Assembly (NCBI GenBank): GCA_024231695.1
Contig: JAAEQF010000047.1
Coordinates: forward strand, 1 to 42,495
Direction: 5' to 3'
DNA from: FCB group bacterium
GTDB taxonomy: Bacteria > Zixibacteria > MSB-5A5 > GN15 > JAAZOE01
Length of the DNA stretch: 42,495 nucleotides
In this document: positions 1-8,735 of the stretch, in pieces
Layout: each line of letters begins with the position of its first letter
Position numbering within the stretch: the stretch's first letter is position 1
The notes under the pieces: generated by a model
What the model saw: the letters and a program-made list of their open reading frames with translations, nothing else
What the model was told of the DNA's origin: nothing
Database searches by the model: none
Position numbers and translations under genes: made by a program

Positions 1-264
1 AGGAAATCTTGTGTCGTTCCTAAATACGAATCTATAATAGATACATAAAAACTATATAATATTATATTTTGTTATCACCTCCAATTCCCGATAGATGATC
101 AAACTCCATTGTTCCCTTTTTACCGGCGGCCCAACAGCCTGTATGTTGCATTTTATCAATAACTACAGGATGTAACTATTTTGTAGACAATTTATCATTA
201 TTTACAATTCGTTTAATTGGTCGAAAATAATTGAAAGTTAAGTTGTATTTGATGGAGACCGGAT
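1..264. other. AT-rich upstream region
   Basis: This stretch precedes the chemoreceptor gene and no convincing coding frame is visible in it. It is strongly AT-rich. A TATAAT hexamer lies near position 33-38, but its candidate -35 partner is poor and it sits more than 200 bases from the gene. A ribosome binding site GGAG lies at 254-257 ahead of the ATG at 265. A CACCTCC near 76-82 would be a minus-strand Shine-Dalgarno, but no convincing gene follows it inside the window. Confidence 0.4.
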
Positions 265-2256
265 ATGTTCAAAAACATGAAATTAGCTGCTAGAATAGGG
301 GGCGGATTCACTGTACTAATTACTCTTTTGGCTGTAATTGCAGGCTGGTCCTATTGGGGTATCGATGGCATTATAGGATACGCGGGCGATGTTGTGGAAG
401 GTGATCAGATAGCGAGCCGCATTAATAGACTGGAAATAGAACATCTCAACTGGGTTAATGCCATTAGTGGGCTTTTAACTGATGATAATATAACTGAGCT
501 TAATGTTGAGACGGATCCACACAAGAGTGCTTTTGGGCAATGGTATTATAGTGAAGAGCGCGAAGAGGCCGAAAAATATATTCCGGAAATAACCGATTAT
601 TTGGAGGCTATTGAAGAACCGTATAAGAAACTCTATGAAACGGCCATAAGAATTGACAACGTTTATCATCAAGCAGATCCAACCCTGCCCAGATTTATTG
701 CCGAAAAGGAGGCGGATCATTTAAACTGGGTCAATCAATGTTTAATGTTATTTGTTGAGAATCAGGACGAACTAGAGGCCGAAACAGATCATCGTCTGTG
801 CAATTTCGGAAAATTTTTATATAGTGAAGAGGCTCAAAAGGTTTCTGCATCCGATTCGGAACTAGCCAGTCTTATAGAATCCATTAAGGGACCCCACGAG
901 AGAATGCATCAATCGGCTATCGAAATCAGCAAAGTGTGGGATTGGGCCGATCAGGACGCACGGGCGGCAACATACGATATTCTAATTGAAAAAACGCTAC
1001 CGGAACTGGAAGTAACCAAAGGTATTCTGACCGAAATGAAAAACAGGTCCGTAGAGATGTTGGCCGGAATAAATAAGGCCAATCAAATCTACGCCACTGA
1101 GACAAAGCGTTACATGAATGAGGTTCAAACACTCCTGGGTAATATCTCTGAGAAAGTGAATCAATCAAGTCACAGCAATCAGTCACAAATGGTCGCTTCC
1201 GCCTCTCAGACAACCTTGTCAGTTACTACTCTTAGCATTATTGCGATATTGACCGGATTAATTCTTGCATTTGTAATAGCTCGTGGCATTACCAAGCCGG
1301 TTGCACGGATAATCTCCGGCCTTACTGTTGGATCGACACAGGTAAGTTCAGCGTCAAAACAGATTGCAGGTGCCAGTCAATCTCTGGCTGAAGGGGCATC
1401 AGAGCAAGCTTCGTCGCTTGAGGAAACGTCTTCATCACTTGAGGAGATGGCCAGTATGACCCGCCAGAATGCCGGTAACGCCAGGCAGGCCAACAGCCTT
1501 GCTTCCGACGCCAGCTCTGCCGCTGATCAAGGGATGAATGCCATGAACAGTATGTCCGAAGCAATGCGGGCGATAAAGAATTCATCCGATGAAACCGCCA
1601 AAATCATAAAAGTAATTGATGAGATTGCCTTCCAGACTAATCTGCTGGCCCTAAATGCCGCTGTAGAGGCAGCTCGAGCCGGTGAAGCCGGAAAGGGATT
1701 TGCCGTTGTGGCAGAGGAAGTCAGAAACCTTGCTCAGCGTTCAGCAGAAGCCGCCAAAGATACAAGTTCTTTGATAGAAGGATCTCAGCAGAGTGCTGAT
1801 GATGGTGTTAAATCGGCCGAGCAATTGGTTGAAATCCTGAGTAATATCACGGGGGGAATAAAACAAGTAACTGATCTCCTGGCCGAAGTTTCGGTCGCAA
1901 GTGACGAACAGGCTCAAGGTGTTGAGCAATTAAATACTGCTGTTGGTCAGATGGATCAAGTTACCCAGCAGAATGCATCGAATGCCGAAGAATCTTCATC
2001 GGCCAGTGAGGAATTAGCCGCACAGGCTCAAGAAATGCAGAATATTGTCGGAGACTTAAGTCATCTGGTGCATGGAAGAAAAATCAAAAATAAAGCGATT
2101 GAAAACATGGTCGAAAAAAGTCGGGATTATCGCTCGCCCGATACAATTCACGATAAACTACAAAACAAGATAACTGGAAGGACAAATGAGACAAAAGCGG
2201 GGATTAATTCCAGTGAGGTCATATCGCTTGTTGAATCGGAGATGGCTGAGTTTTAG
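265..2256 (+). CDS. Methyl-accepting chemotaxis protein with two extracytoplasmic CZB-like domains
   Basis: Membrane chemoreceptor of 663 residues that should signal to CheA/CheW. Membrane segments lie at about residues 10-30 and 319-340, so residues 31-318 form the external sensor. That sensor holds two copies of a CZB-like (chemoreceptor zinc-binding) motif. The second copy keeps the usual ligands: H152, H176 and C179 in DHRLC, and H211/H215 in GPHERMH. The first copy keeps H60 but has P85 and S88 where the second has H and C, and EPYKKLY in place of GPHERMH, so it probably no longer binds zinc. A short HAMP-like linker is followed by the long signalling coiled coil, with the hairpin tip [20 protein letters not shown] near residue 453. 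GGAG at 254-257 supports the ATG. The neighbours are a porin and a PstS-like protein. The receptor assignment is certain; the ligand is unknown. Confidence 0.95.
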   Translation: MFKNMKLAARIGGGFTVLITLLAVIAGWSYWGIDGIIGYAGDVVEGDQIASRINRLEIEHLNWVNAISGLLTDDNITELNVETDPHKSAFGQWYYSEEREEAEKYIPEITDYLEAIEEPYKKLYETAIRIDNVYHQADPTLPRFIAEKEADHLNWVNQCLMLFVENQDELEAETDHRLCNFGKFLYSEEAQKVSASDSELASLIESIKGPHERMHQSAIEISKVWDWADQDARAATYDILIEKTLPELEVTKGILTEMKNRSVEMLAGINKANQIYATETKRYMNEVQTLLGNISEKVNQSSHSNQSQMVASASQTTLSVTTLSIIAILTGLILAFVIARGITKPVARIISGLTVGSTQVSSASKQIAGASQSLAEGASEQASSLEETSSSLEEMASMTRQNAGNARQANSLASDASSAADQGMNAMNSMSEAMRAIKNSSDETAKIIKVIDEIAFQTNLLALNAAVEAARAGEAGKGFAVVAEEVRNLAQRSAEAAKDTSSLIEGSQQSADDGVKSAEQLVEILSNITGGIKQVTDLLAEVSVASDEQAQGVEQLNTAVGQMDQVTQQNASNAEESSSASEELAAQAQEMQNIVGDLSHLVHGRKIKNKAIENMVEKSRDYRSPDTIHDKLQNKITGRTNETKAGINSSEVISLVESEMAEF

Positions 2257-2285
2257 AGACCAATACCGTTTTTAAATCCCAGTGA

Positions 2286-2320
2286 GTGTCGCTACTCCCT
2301 TTTACACACTGTAGCGGCAC
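2286..2320 (+). terminator. Hairpin after the chemoreceptor gene
   Basis: GTGTCGCTAC (2286-2295) pairs with GTAGCGGCAC (2311-2320), with one G-T wobble and a 15-nt loop. No U-run follows directly, so this may be a weak terminator or an mRNA-stabilising hairpin between the chemoreceptor and porin genes. Confidence 0.4.
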
Positions 2321-2386
2321 CATTAGGATAAAAAAATACAAGTTCTATTAAAAGTACTAGGTAAACAAGGCAAAGGAGGTAGGAAA

Positions 2387-3451
2387 ATGCATTTGTTTAA
2401 AATGCTCACACTTCTAACAATAATGATCTTATGCCTGTCAGTAGTGGCAGCAGCCAGTGACATTTCAGAAACCATTACCATCAATGGCTTCGGTCATCAG
2501 AGCTATATGAAGACAGACACCAACACCTATGTTGTTGCTGATGCTGAAGAAGGTTCATTCAGAGACTATGTTACGGGAATGACATTTTCGGCCAAACCAA
2601 GCGAGAAGGTATTTATTAGAGCCCAATTGATACACGGTAATGATGGTCTCCGAGTTGATTGGGGTTTTGGTGAATATCAATTCAACGAAAACCTTGGTTT
2701 CAAAGCCGGTCGAGTAAAACTACCTTTTGGCCTTTATTCTGAGACCATGGATGTTAAAGCTCTTCAGCCATTCTCATATTTAACGGGCATCTATTTTTAT
2801 GGAGTTAACTCCTATAATGGTGTCGGTTTCTTTGGCTCACATGATTTGGATAATGGCTGGGGCGCGGACCTGGAGTTATTTGGAGGTCAATCGATAACTT
2901 CTGACGGATCCGGTATTCTCAAGGATTTTTATGGCGGACAGTTTTGGCTTAGAACGCCGGTTGACGGCCTCAAATTTGGCGTTGGTCATTGGGAAACAGA
3001 AATTAATGTTCCCGGTTGGCCGGTATTTCCGGTGGCCATATCCATGTTCTCTGGAGAGTATATTGCAGACCGCTGGTTCCTGAGATCAGAGTATAACAGA
3101 AACGTTCAAAGTCATGATCACACCGGCAGCAATCTTTATGTCGAAAGTGGATACTTAATTAATGACTTCCTCCAACCGGTTGCTCGATGGGCATACACCA
3201 AATTAGAGGAAGGCACTATGGCCTTATCTGTTGGTATAGAAGATACAGAAAATGCCTACAGTCTTGGCGTTAATATCTTTCCGGGCCCCGGAATGGTAGT
3301 AAAGCTTGAGCATCATATAATGCAGGGCGACGCAAGTTTACAGCCGACCCAGAGAGAGGGACTTAATTTAGGAGCCATGACTGCCTCAGGTCCAACCGGC
3401 CCGGAAGATAATTGGAGCCTGACAAGTATGAGTGTTGCATTTATGTTCTAA
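2387..3451 (+). CDS. Outer-membrane beta-barrel porin
   Basis: A 354-residue secreted protein. Residues 1-22 form a signal peptide with a hydrophobic core and probable cleavage after AAA. The rest is low in cysteine, rich in Gly, Tyr, Phe and Asn, and shows the alternating pattern of transmembrane beta strands. It ends in Phe (SVAFMF), the usual C-terminal signature recognised by the BAM machinery. The motif GRVKLPFGLYSE around residue 105-116 is typical of porins of the phosphate-selective or OprP-like type and of related putative porins. The Shine-Dalgarno AAGGAGG at 2373-2379 fits the ATG. The next gene starts 37 bases downstream and encodes a small periplasmic phosphate-binding-like protein, so the two are probably co-transcribed and work on the same solute. 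The barrel assignment is firm; the solute is inferred. Confidence 0.8.
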   Translation: MHLFKMLTLLTIMILCLSVVAAASDISETITINGFGHQSYMKTDTNTYVVADAEEGSFRDYVTGMTFSAKPSEKVFIRAQLIHGNDGLRVDWGFGEYQFNENLGFKAGRVKLPFGLYSETMDVKALQPFSYLTGIYFYGVNSYNGVGFFGSHDLDNGWGADLELFGGQSITSDGSGILKDFYGGQFWLRTPVDGLKFGVGHWETEINVPGWPVFPVAISMFSGEYIADRWFLRSEYNRNVQSHDHTGSNLYVESGYLINDFLQPVARWAYTKLEEGTMALSVGIEDTENAYSLGVNIFPGPGMVVKLEHHIMQGDASLQPTQREGLNLGAMTASGPTGPEDNWSLTSMSVAFMF

Positions 3452-3488
3452 GCTTGGATCTGCTTAGGATCAATGAAGGAGTTATATA

Positions 3489-3932
3489 ATGGCATGTTAC
3501 ATAAAAATTATGTTTACAGTCGTTGCATTAAGTCTGTTGGCAATGGCTGTCGCGCAGGCAGGAGACGTTGTCGTCATTGTTAATCCTGCCAGCAGTATCA
3601 GCAAGGCGACTTCCGGTGAAATCGAGAAAGTCTTCATGGGCAAATCATCTTCGGTTAACGACACTAAAGTTGTCCCGGTTGATCAGAGTTCTAAATCCCA
3701 GGCCCGAGTCGATTTTAGCGATAAGATTTTGGGTAAAACCGTAAAAAAGGTAACCAATTTTTGGAAAAAACAGGTTTTTTCCGGAAAAGGTGAACCGCCC
3801 AAACGTCTGGAAGATGATGCCAAGGTAATTGCCTTTGTCGCTGAAAATAAAAATGCCATCGGGTACATATCTGCTGATGCCTTATCTGATAAGGTTAAAT
3901 CTGTTTCGGTTGATGGCAAGGAAAAGTGGTAA
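3489..3932 (+). CDS. PstS-like small periplasmic substrate-binding protein
   Basis: A 147-residue protein with a signal peptide (residues 1-24, ending in AVAQA). The mature part resembles the small single-lobe PBP-like domain related to phosphate-binding PstS. VVVIVNPASSISKATSGEIEKVF opens the domain, a central NFWKKQVFSGKG segment follows, and AIGYISADALSDKVKSVSVD closes it. At about 120 mature residues it is half the length of a full PstS, as is usual for this subfamily often found beside porins and sensors. GGAG at 3478-3481 supports the ATG. It follows the porin closely, so a combined outer-membrane uptake or sensing role is plausible. Binding of phosphate itself is not shown by the sequence. 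Confidence 0.8.
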   Translation: MACYIKIMFTVVALSLLAMAVAQAGDVVVIVNPASSISKATSGEIEKVFMGKSSSVNDTKVVPVDQSSKSQARVDFSDKILGKTVKKVTNFWKKQVFSGKGEPPKRLEDDAKVIAFVAENKNAIGYISADALSDKVKSVSVDGKEKW

Positions 3933-4216
3933 TTACTGAATTGGAGCCAATACACAGGAATATTCATTATCAATGGGGTAGGAACGCAATTTGATTAGCT
4001 GGAAGATTTGTTGCGTCTGCTTTAGCCGCGGGACTCCTACCCCGCGGCTAACCCTAACAGGATAATTTTCTTTCTTCAGATGTATTAACACGCAGAAATT
4101 TCTAATAAGAAACATTATCATGTCATTGAAAGTACCGACGTCATCCATCCAGCGTAGTCTAATTCCACGCAATTCTCAGTCGGCGAGTTAGTGAATTATG
4201 TGGAAGTATAGGTATG
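3933..4216. other. Intergenic region with a strong inverted repeat
   Basis: No gene is visible. It contains a perfect 11-bp inverted repeat (4022-4032 and 4041-4051), and a second, longer-range pairing between GGGGTAGGA near 3974 and TCCTACCCC near 4035. The remainder shows nothing recognisable. Confidence 0.45.
4022..4051. repeat. Perfect 11-bp inverted repeat
   Basis: TTAGCCGCGGG (4022-4032) and CCCGCGGCTAA (4041-4051) are exact reverse complements separated by eight bases. The stem is GC-rich and has no U-tract. It lies about 90 bases after the PstS-like gene and could be a REP-like element or the terminal hairpin of that transcript. Confidence 0.6.
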
Positions 4217-4387
4217 AAAAAAGCCCGAGTTACTGTTGTTGAAATAGAGCCGGTACAAAACAACAAAATGTTAAAAAGGGATCGTTTTCCCACGATCCCT
4301 TTTGCTATGCATCAATTGTGCATCAATCGCTTATGCTGCTGTTTTTTCGATGACCCAGTTGCGGAAGTCGTCTCGCCGACCCCGCCA
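4217..4387 (-). repeat. Repeat copy A: peptide tail plus terminator
   Basis: About 170 bp that match 21151-21320 in the same order. Read on the minus strand it contains an open tail WRGRRDDFRNWVIEKTAA followed by TAA (4331-4387), then a hairpin terminator (4274-4303), then a shared stretch containing CATTTTGTTG. Copy B has the same tail with 13 of 18 residues identical and the stop at the same place. Upstream of the TGG codon the two copies diverge and this one meets stop codons. It looks like the 3' end of a mobile or multicopy gene whose body is missing. I do not recognise the protein family. Confidence 0.65.
4274..4303. terminator. Hairpin terminator inside repeat A
   Basis: A perfect 12-bp stem, AAAAGGGATCGT (4274-4285) with ACGATCCCTTTT (4292-4303), and a 6-nt loop. 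A- and T-rich ends make it usable from either strand. The equivalent stem in repeat B has a different base pair near the middle but is still fully paired. Confidence 0.7.
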
Positions 4388-4532
4388 CTATACAACCTTA
4401 GGTACTGCAACCACTTACAATTATAGGCCTACGAGACGATAGAACTTTTCTTCTAAAACTCTGAGTGATGGACAATGACATCTTAAATTGGATTCTGACT
4501 ACAGATATGATAGATCTGCGTAAAGGCAATAA

Positions 4533-4564
4533 AAAAGGATGCGAGAAAGTTCTCGCATCCTTTT
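4533..4564. terminator. Strong bidirectional terminator after the dockerin protein
   Basis: A 15-base arm (4533-4547) is exactly complementary to 4550-4564, with GGATGCGAGAA as the core, and runs of A and T on either side. It lies 23 bases beyond the stop codon of the minus-strand gene at 4587 and should end that transcript. Confidence 0.85.
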
Positions 4565-4586
4565 ATTATCCTCCTCTAAAGACGAC

Positions 4587-7500
4587 TTAATTTCGTAACG
4601 GCGGGCCGCAGATTGAGAGCCAGGTGGCACAATCGCACGGCGGCGGACCGCCCTTGAAGACGTAGTTGATAAGATAAACGGCGTCTCCGACATTCAACGA
4701 GCAATCGCAATTGGCATCTCCGCTACACAACGCATACGGCGCCGGCGCCGGACCATTCTTGAAGACACGGTTGATGACGAAAACGGCATCGCCGACATTT
4801 AGAGTTCCGTCGTTGTTGGCGTCACCCGGCATGCAGTCGCAACCGGGATCGCCGGTGATAATAAAGGCCAGATCGAGGGAAACGTCGAAATCCGGCGGTT
4901 CATACATTTCGGTCCAGGCGTCAACATCGGCGCCGCCCTGCTGCATTTTTTGGCTGCCGGTCGTACTTCCGCCCATTCCTGACAGCGCACCTCCGGGAGC
5001 GCCCTGGAAATCAATCCGGTAAGTGATATCAAAGAAGCTATCGACGTTGAAATTACTTCCGGGAGGACCCAATCGGGTAATTGTTGTATGACCGGGACTT
5101 GGGAGTTCATGTACCGATCCGATCCTGACTTCCAGCAAATCAAAATCGGGATCACCGAATATCGCGCCGGTAAGATCCATGCTGAGAATCTCGATATCAA
5201 TCGTCTGACTGGCCTTGTCAGGAGACTGCGGTCCGGTATGCATCTCGATCTCTGCCGGGGCACTGAAGGTACGGTCGAAAGTGGACAATGCACCAGTGCC
5301 GGTAACGTGTAGAGTCATATCGGCTTTGAATCGCAGAATCTGACCGCCAAGGTCACCGCCGGCGGAAACAAAGACATCGAAGAAACTGTCCACTCTGGCG
5401 TTACATTCGAGAGTCGTTCCTTCGGGAAGGCCTTCGGTGGCAACCATCGGTCCGTTAGGTTGGGTTATGGGGCAGTCGACCGGTAGATCGACCGTTCCGG
5501 TACTATTACCCGGCTGAGTACAAGGATCGGATATCGAGTAGCCCCAGACGGCATCATCGTTGAAATGCTGCAGGGATGATTTCCAGCCCCAACGTCCGGG
5601 GCTGGTCGGGAATTCGACATTGGCTGTAATATTCAGCCAGTAAACCGTCCCCGAATCCTGATGGAACCACAGATCTTCCGGTAGATAGACATCATACTGG
5701 AAGTATTCCAGATGATTGTCAGGCAGAATGATGTGACCATAAGGATCATAGTATCCTTCCCAGGTCTGGGGGATAATACTGGTGGCCTTGTAGTCTCTGA
5801 CACGTCTTTCCCACAACAGTTTACCGGGCCGGCTGTAATCCTGACCCTGCGTTCCGGCAGGAATATCTTCGTGAATACTAAAGACAAAGTCGAGGATATT
5901 TCCGGTTTCACCGTTTAACCAGGAACCCCAGAAGTGAATATCCTTGACCCATCCGGTTTCCGAGCACTGCCAGTCGTCGGCCAGAACCAGGGGCCATGAG
6001 GCGTTAACATCCCATCCGGCTTCATCCGGCAGTTGCGGATAATGCATTTTGTGATCGTCGGCCGGAGTCCAGGGGTCTTCACACAAATCATCTATGCCAT
6101 TGGCGTTGTTGTCACCCAGGCAATAGGTGTTGTCGCCCATGTAAGTTCCGCCTATGGCTCCACAACCATTGACCGAAATGTTGGAAATGCAGGAACCATC
6201 ATCCAGACAACAGGCCCCGGTTTTTGGGTCGCAGGCTTCGTCGACGCCATCAAAGTCGGCATCGCAGAGTGATCCGGGCCCTTGGGGAACGCCGCTTCGG
6301 TCCAGACAACACAACGGATCAATGTCTTCGCAGCTGCCGTCGGGAAGACAGCAGGCTTCCGGCGCGGTACACTGAGTACCGGGGCCTTGCGGTATACCGC
6401 CCATGAGTTCACAACAGAGCGGGTCGGCGGTTATACAGCTGCCGTCGGAGAGACAACAGGCTTCCGGCGCGGTACACTGAGTCCCGGGGCCTTGCGGCAT
6501 GCCGCCCATGAGTTCACAGCAGAGTGGATCGGCGTCAATACAACTGCCGTCGGAGAGACAACAGGCTTCGGGAGCCGTGCAAACCGTTCCCGGGCCGAGC
6601 CATGTTCCGCCCATAGCGTCGCAATCCGTCTGAGTTGCTAAAACGCAGGAACCGTCATCCAGACAACAAGCGCCTTCATCAGCCGTCGGTGGCTCGCCGG
6701 TTATGACAAAAGACAGATCCATCGATTGGGGCGGTTCGGAGGATACACACTCGTGTGTTATCCGACCGTTGCTAATTAGGAAGTTAAAGCCGCGCACATC
6801 GATGGATACCCATTCAGGATTAAAATCCGGAATGGTGAAGTCATAAACATAGTGCCCGCCAAACATTTCCGAGTTCAACTGAGTGGCCCGTCCGATATAA
6901 AGAGCTTCGTCGGTTCCCGGGAGAGGGGGCATACTATCGGAGGGCGGCTGATCTATCGACCATTGTGCGGTGGACCAGTTTACCGCAAGTTCGAGGGAAG
7001 CCATGGTGGAGGGGTCCATTATCTCCGCGTCAAACTCAATATGTATGGTCTTGAATCGATCCGGGTTATAGGGGTGATCGTAGAACCAGATGTTCCACCA
7101 CTGTTCTGGCGGATAATAGTACCATCCATCACCATAAAAATCGCTGCCGCTTCCGTTGAGGAAGTTTCCGTTCGGATCGATGCTGATATCGAAACTATTG
7201 ATTCTCGCTCCGGCGAATGGGTCCGGTTCATAGAGTTCGTTCCAATTCTCGCCTTCCGTAGAGCCGGGTCGCATCCGGACTGTGCCCTGCGTCGTACCGC
7301 TCAAACCACCGAGGACCGATCCGGGAGCGCCGACAAAGTCGATTTCGTAATAAATATCGAAGAAGCTATCGACCTGGAAATCACTTCCAGGTGGTCCCAG
7401 TCGGGTAAGAGTCGTATGACCGGGGCTGGGTAAGCCGAAGTCTGATCCACCTCTAATTCGTATTTCATCGAAATCGGGATCTCCAAAGATATCCCCGTTA

Positions 7501-8477
7501 ATCCTTATCATGTGATGAGGAAAGGATTGTACCGCGTCACCGGGATTTCGTGGCCCGGAGTGGGTCTCAATCGAGACGGGAATGGTGATGAGGCGGCTAA
7601 AGCCGCCCAAGCCCCCGGTCCCGGTCATTTGCAAAACCAATTCTCCATCGTACTGCTCAGATTCACCCCCATAGGAGCCACCGGGTCCGCTGACTATATT
7701 CTGGTAATTCTCCAGAATGGGATCACATTTAATCGTGGAACCGGCCTGTAACCCATTTACAATATCGATGGTTTCATCCGTTGTCGTGGAAGGACATGAT
7801 GGCGGAAGGGGAACTGTTCCGGTGCCATCATCGGGCTGAACACAAACACCGACCAGATTTCCATCCACCGCATCGTCATTCCAATGATGTATTGATGATT
7901 TCCAGCCCCAATGAGTACTTGTCGGGTCTTCCAATACAGCCGAAATATTGAACCAATAAATGGTGCCCTGCTCCTGCCAGAACCAATCGTTGGAATCCAG
8001 ACAGATGTTGTATTGGAAATACTCCTGGTGATCATTCGGAATAATCTCGCCGGTTTCCGGATCATACCATCCTTCCGGAGTAGGCGGGGTTAGCATAATT
8101 GCGTTAACCTGATCGAAAGTGATATAACGCTCCCAAATGATCGGTCCCGGCCGACTGTAAGGAAACTGAGGTGGATTGACCGGAATATCGGGATGAACAC
8201 TCAGGAAAAAACCGAGTATTTGACCTTCAACTCCACCTTTCCAAGACCCCCAAAAATGAAAGTCCTTGACCCAGCCGGTTTCCGAACATTGCCAGTCATC
8301 AGCCAAGACAGACGGCTTGGTTGCATTAACATCCCATCCGGCTTCATCCGGCAACTGCGGATAATGCATCTTGTAAGGATCATCCAGAACCCATTCACAG
8401 GTTGGATTCTGGGCGGCAGTCCAGGGGCAGAGAAACAGAAGCGCGACTACCACACAAAATAAATGTGTCTTCTTCAC
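4587..8477 (-). CDS. Large secreted protein with duplicated domain, Cys-rich repeats and C-terminal dockerin-like repeats
   Basis: An extracellular protein of 1296 residues. I choose the GTG at 8477 because AGGAGGAG lies just upstream (8482-8489) and it opens a clean signal peptide ending in WTAAQ. The frame stays open to an ATG at 8684, but that would bury the signal peptide. Order: a domain opening KMHYPQLPDEAGWDVNA (about residue 30; DUF7901-like), a beta-rich segment with GPPGS.F.VDSFFDI, five repeats of the GACCL.DGSC type (about 600-800), then a second copy of both domains from about 807. Two dockerin-like calcium loops follow, GDANNDGTLNVGDAV and GDANCDCSLNVGDAV (about 1215-1290). The gene is probably monocistronic with its own terminator. 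Dockerin-like repeats imply attachment or calcium-stabilised folding. Catalytic residues are not evident and the function is unknown. Confidence 0.85.
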   Translation of the reverse strand: MKKTHLFCVVVALLFLCPWTAAQNPTCEWVLDDPYKMHYPQLPDEAGWDVNATKPSVLADDWQCSETGWVKDFHFWGSWKGGVEGQILGFFLSVHPDIPVNPPQFPYSRPGPIIWERYITFDQVNAIMLTPPTPEGWYDPETGEIIPNDHQEYFQYNICLDSNDWFWQEQGTIYWFNISAVLEDPTSTHWGWKSSIHHWNDDAVDGNLVGVCVQPDDGTGTVPLPPSCPSTTTDETIDIVNGLQAGSTIKCDPILENYQNIVSGPGGSYGGESEQYDGELVLQMTGTGGLGGFSRLITIPVSIETHSGPRNPGDAVQSFPHHMIRINGDIFGDPDFDEIRIRGGSDFGLPSPGHTTLTRLGPPGSDFQVDSFFDIYYEIDFVGAPGSVLGGLSGTTQGTVRMRPGSTEGENWNELYEPDPFAGARINSFDISIDPNGNFLNGSGSDFYGDGWYYYPPEQWWNIWFYDHPYNPDRFKTIHIEFDAEIMDPSTMASLELAVNWSTAQWSIDQPPSDSMPPLPGTDEALYIGRATQLNSEMFGGHYVYDFTIPDFNPEWVSIDVRGFNFLISNGRITHECVSSEPPQSMDLSFVITGEPPTADEGACCLDDGSCVLATQTDCDAMGGTWLGPGTVCTAPEACCLSDGSCIDADPLCCELMGGMPQGPGTQCTAPEACCLSDGSCITADPLCCELMGGIPQGPGTQCTAPEACCLPDGSCEDIDPLCCLDRSGVPQGPGSLCDADFDGVDEACDPKTGACCLDDGSCISNISVNGCGAIGGTYMGDNTYCLGDNNANGIDDLCEDPWTPADDHKMHYPQLPDEAGWDVNASWPLVLADDWQCSETGWVKDIHFWGSWLNGETGNILDFVFSIHEDIPAGTQGQDYSRPGKLLWERRVRDYKATSIIPQTWEGYYDPYGHIILPDNHLEYFQYDVYLPEDLWFHQDSGTVYWLNITANVEFPTSPGRWGWKSSLQHFNDDAVWGYSISDPCTQPGNSTGTVDLPVDCPITQPNGPMVATEGLPEGTTLECNARVDSFFDVFVSAGGDLGGQILRFKADMTLHVTGTGALSTFDRTFSAPAEIEMHTGPQSPDKASQTIDIEILSMDLTGAIFGDPDFDLLEVRIGSVHELPSPGHTTITRLGPPGSNFNVDSFFDITYRIDFQGAPGGALSGMGGSTTGSQKMQQGGADVDAWTEMYEPPDFDVSLDLAFIITGDPGCDCMPGDANNDGTLNVGDAVFVINRVFKNGPAPAPYALCSGDANCDCSLNVGDAVYLINYVFKGGPPPCDCATWLSICGPPLRN
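6345..6563 (-). repeat. 105-bp tandem repeats coding for Cys-rich units
   Basis: Within the large secreted protein, 35-residue units (CCLSDGSC..ADPLCCELMGG.PQGPGTQCTAPEA) recur at an exact spacing of 105 bases. The Cys-Cys codons fall at 6348-6353, 6453-6458 and 6558-6563. The DNA of adjacent units differs at only a few positions, which indicates recent tandem duplication. More diverged units flank them. Confidence 0.8.
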
Positions 8478-8551
8478 AATACTCCTCCTAAATGGAATAG
8501 GGCTATGATGTTCACAAAGGAGGAAGGCCAGGAAATTAGTATTGACGAGCA

Positions 8552-8661
8552 CACCGGAAGTTGTATATTTGAGGTGCAGAATGTCTTTCGGATTTCCGGT
8601 GAGGTATTCTGTGTAATCCGGCTCGATGGGTTGATGTTGTCCAGACAAGGCCTGTCGAGCC
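8552..8661 (-). other. Possible structured 5' leader of the dockerin-protein mRNA
   Basis: The 260 bases between this gene and the next one upstream hold two long-range stems. CACCGGAA (8552-8559) pairs exactly with TTCCGGTG (8594-8601), and GGCTCG (8620-8625) pairs with CGAGCC (8656-8661). Inside the second lies an imperfect palindrome around GACAAGGCCTGTC. No known riboswitch class is recognisable. It may be an untranslated leader or chance pairing. Confidence 0.3.
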
Positions 8662-8735
8662 GCCTTTTTTCCTCCGGCTATCATTGTCTTACAAAATCTG
8701 TTCGATAAGCACCTCTTTATAAAGGTAGAGTAGGG

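Noticed and set aside
4214-4426. Small plus-strand open frame beginning MKKARVTVV
   Set aside because: It runs through repeat A and its terminator hairpin, shows no family resemblance, and is better explained as repeat sequence.
6852-7433. Plus-strand open frame inside the dockerin-protein gene
   Set aside because: Composition follows the minus-strand coding sequence; no ribosome site or domain.
8478-8684. N-terminal extension of the dockerin protein to an ATG at 8684
   Set aside because: It would place 69 residues before a clear signal peptide, while the GTG at 8477 has a strong ribosome site directly upstream.
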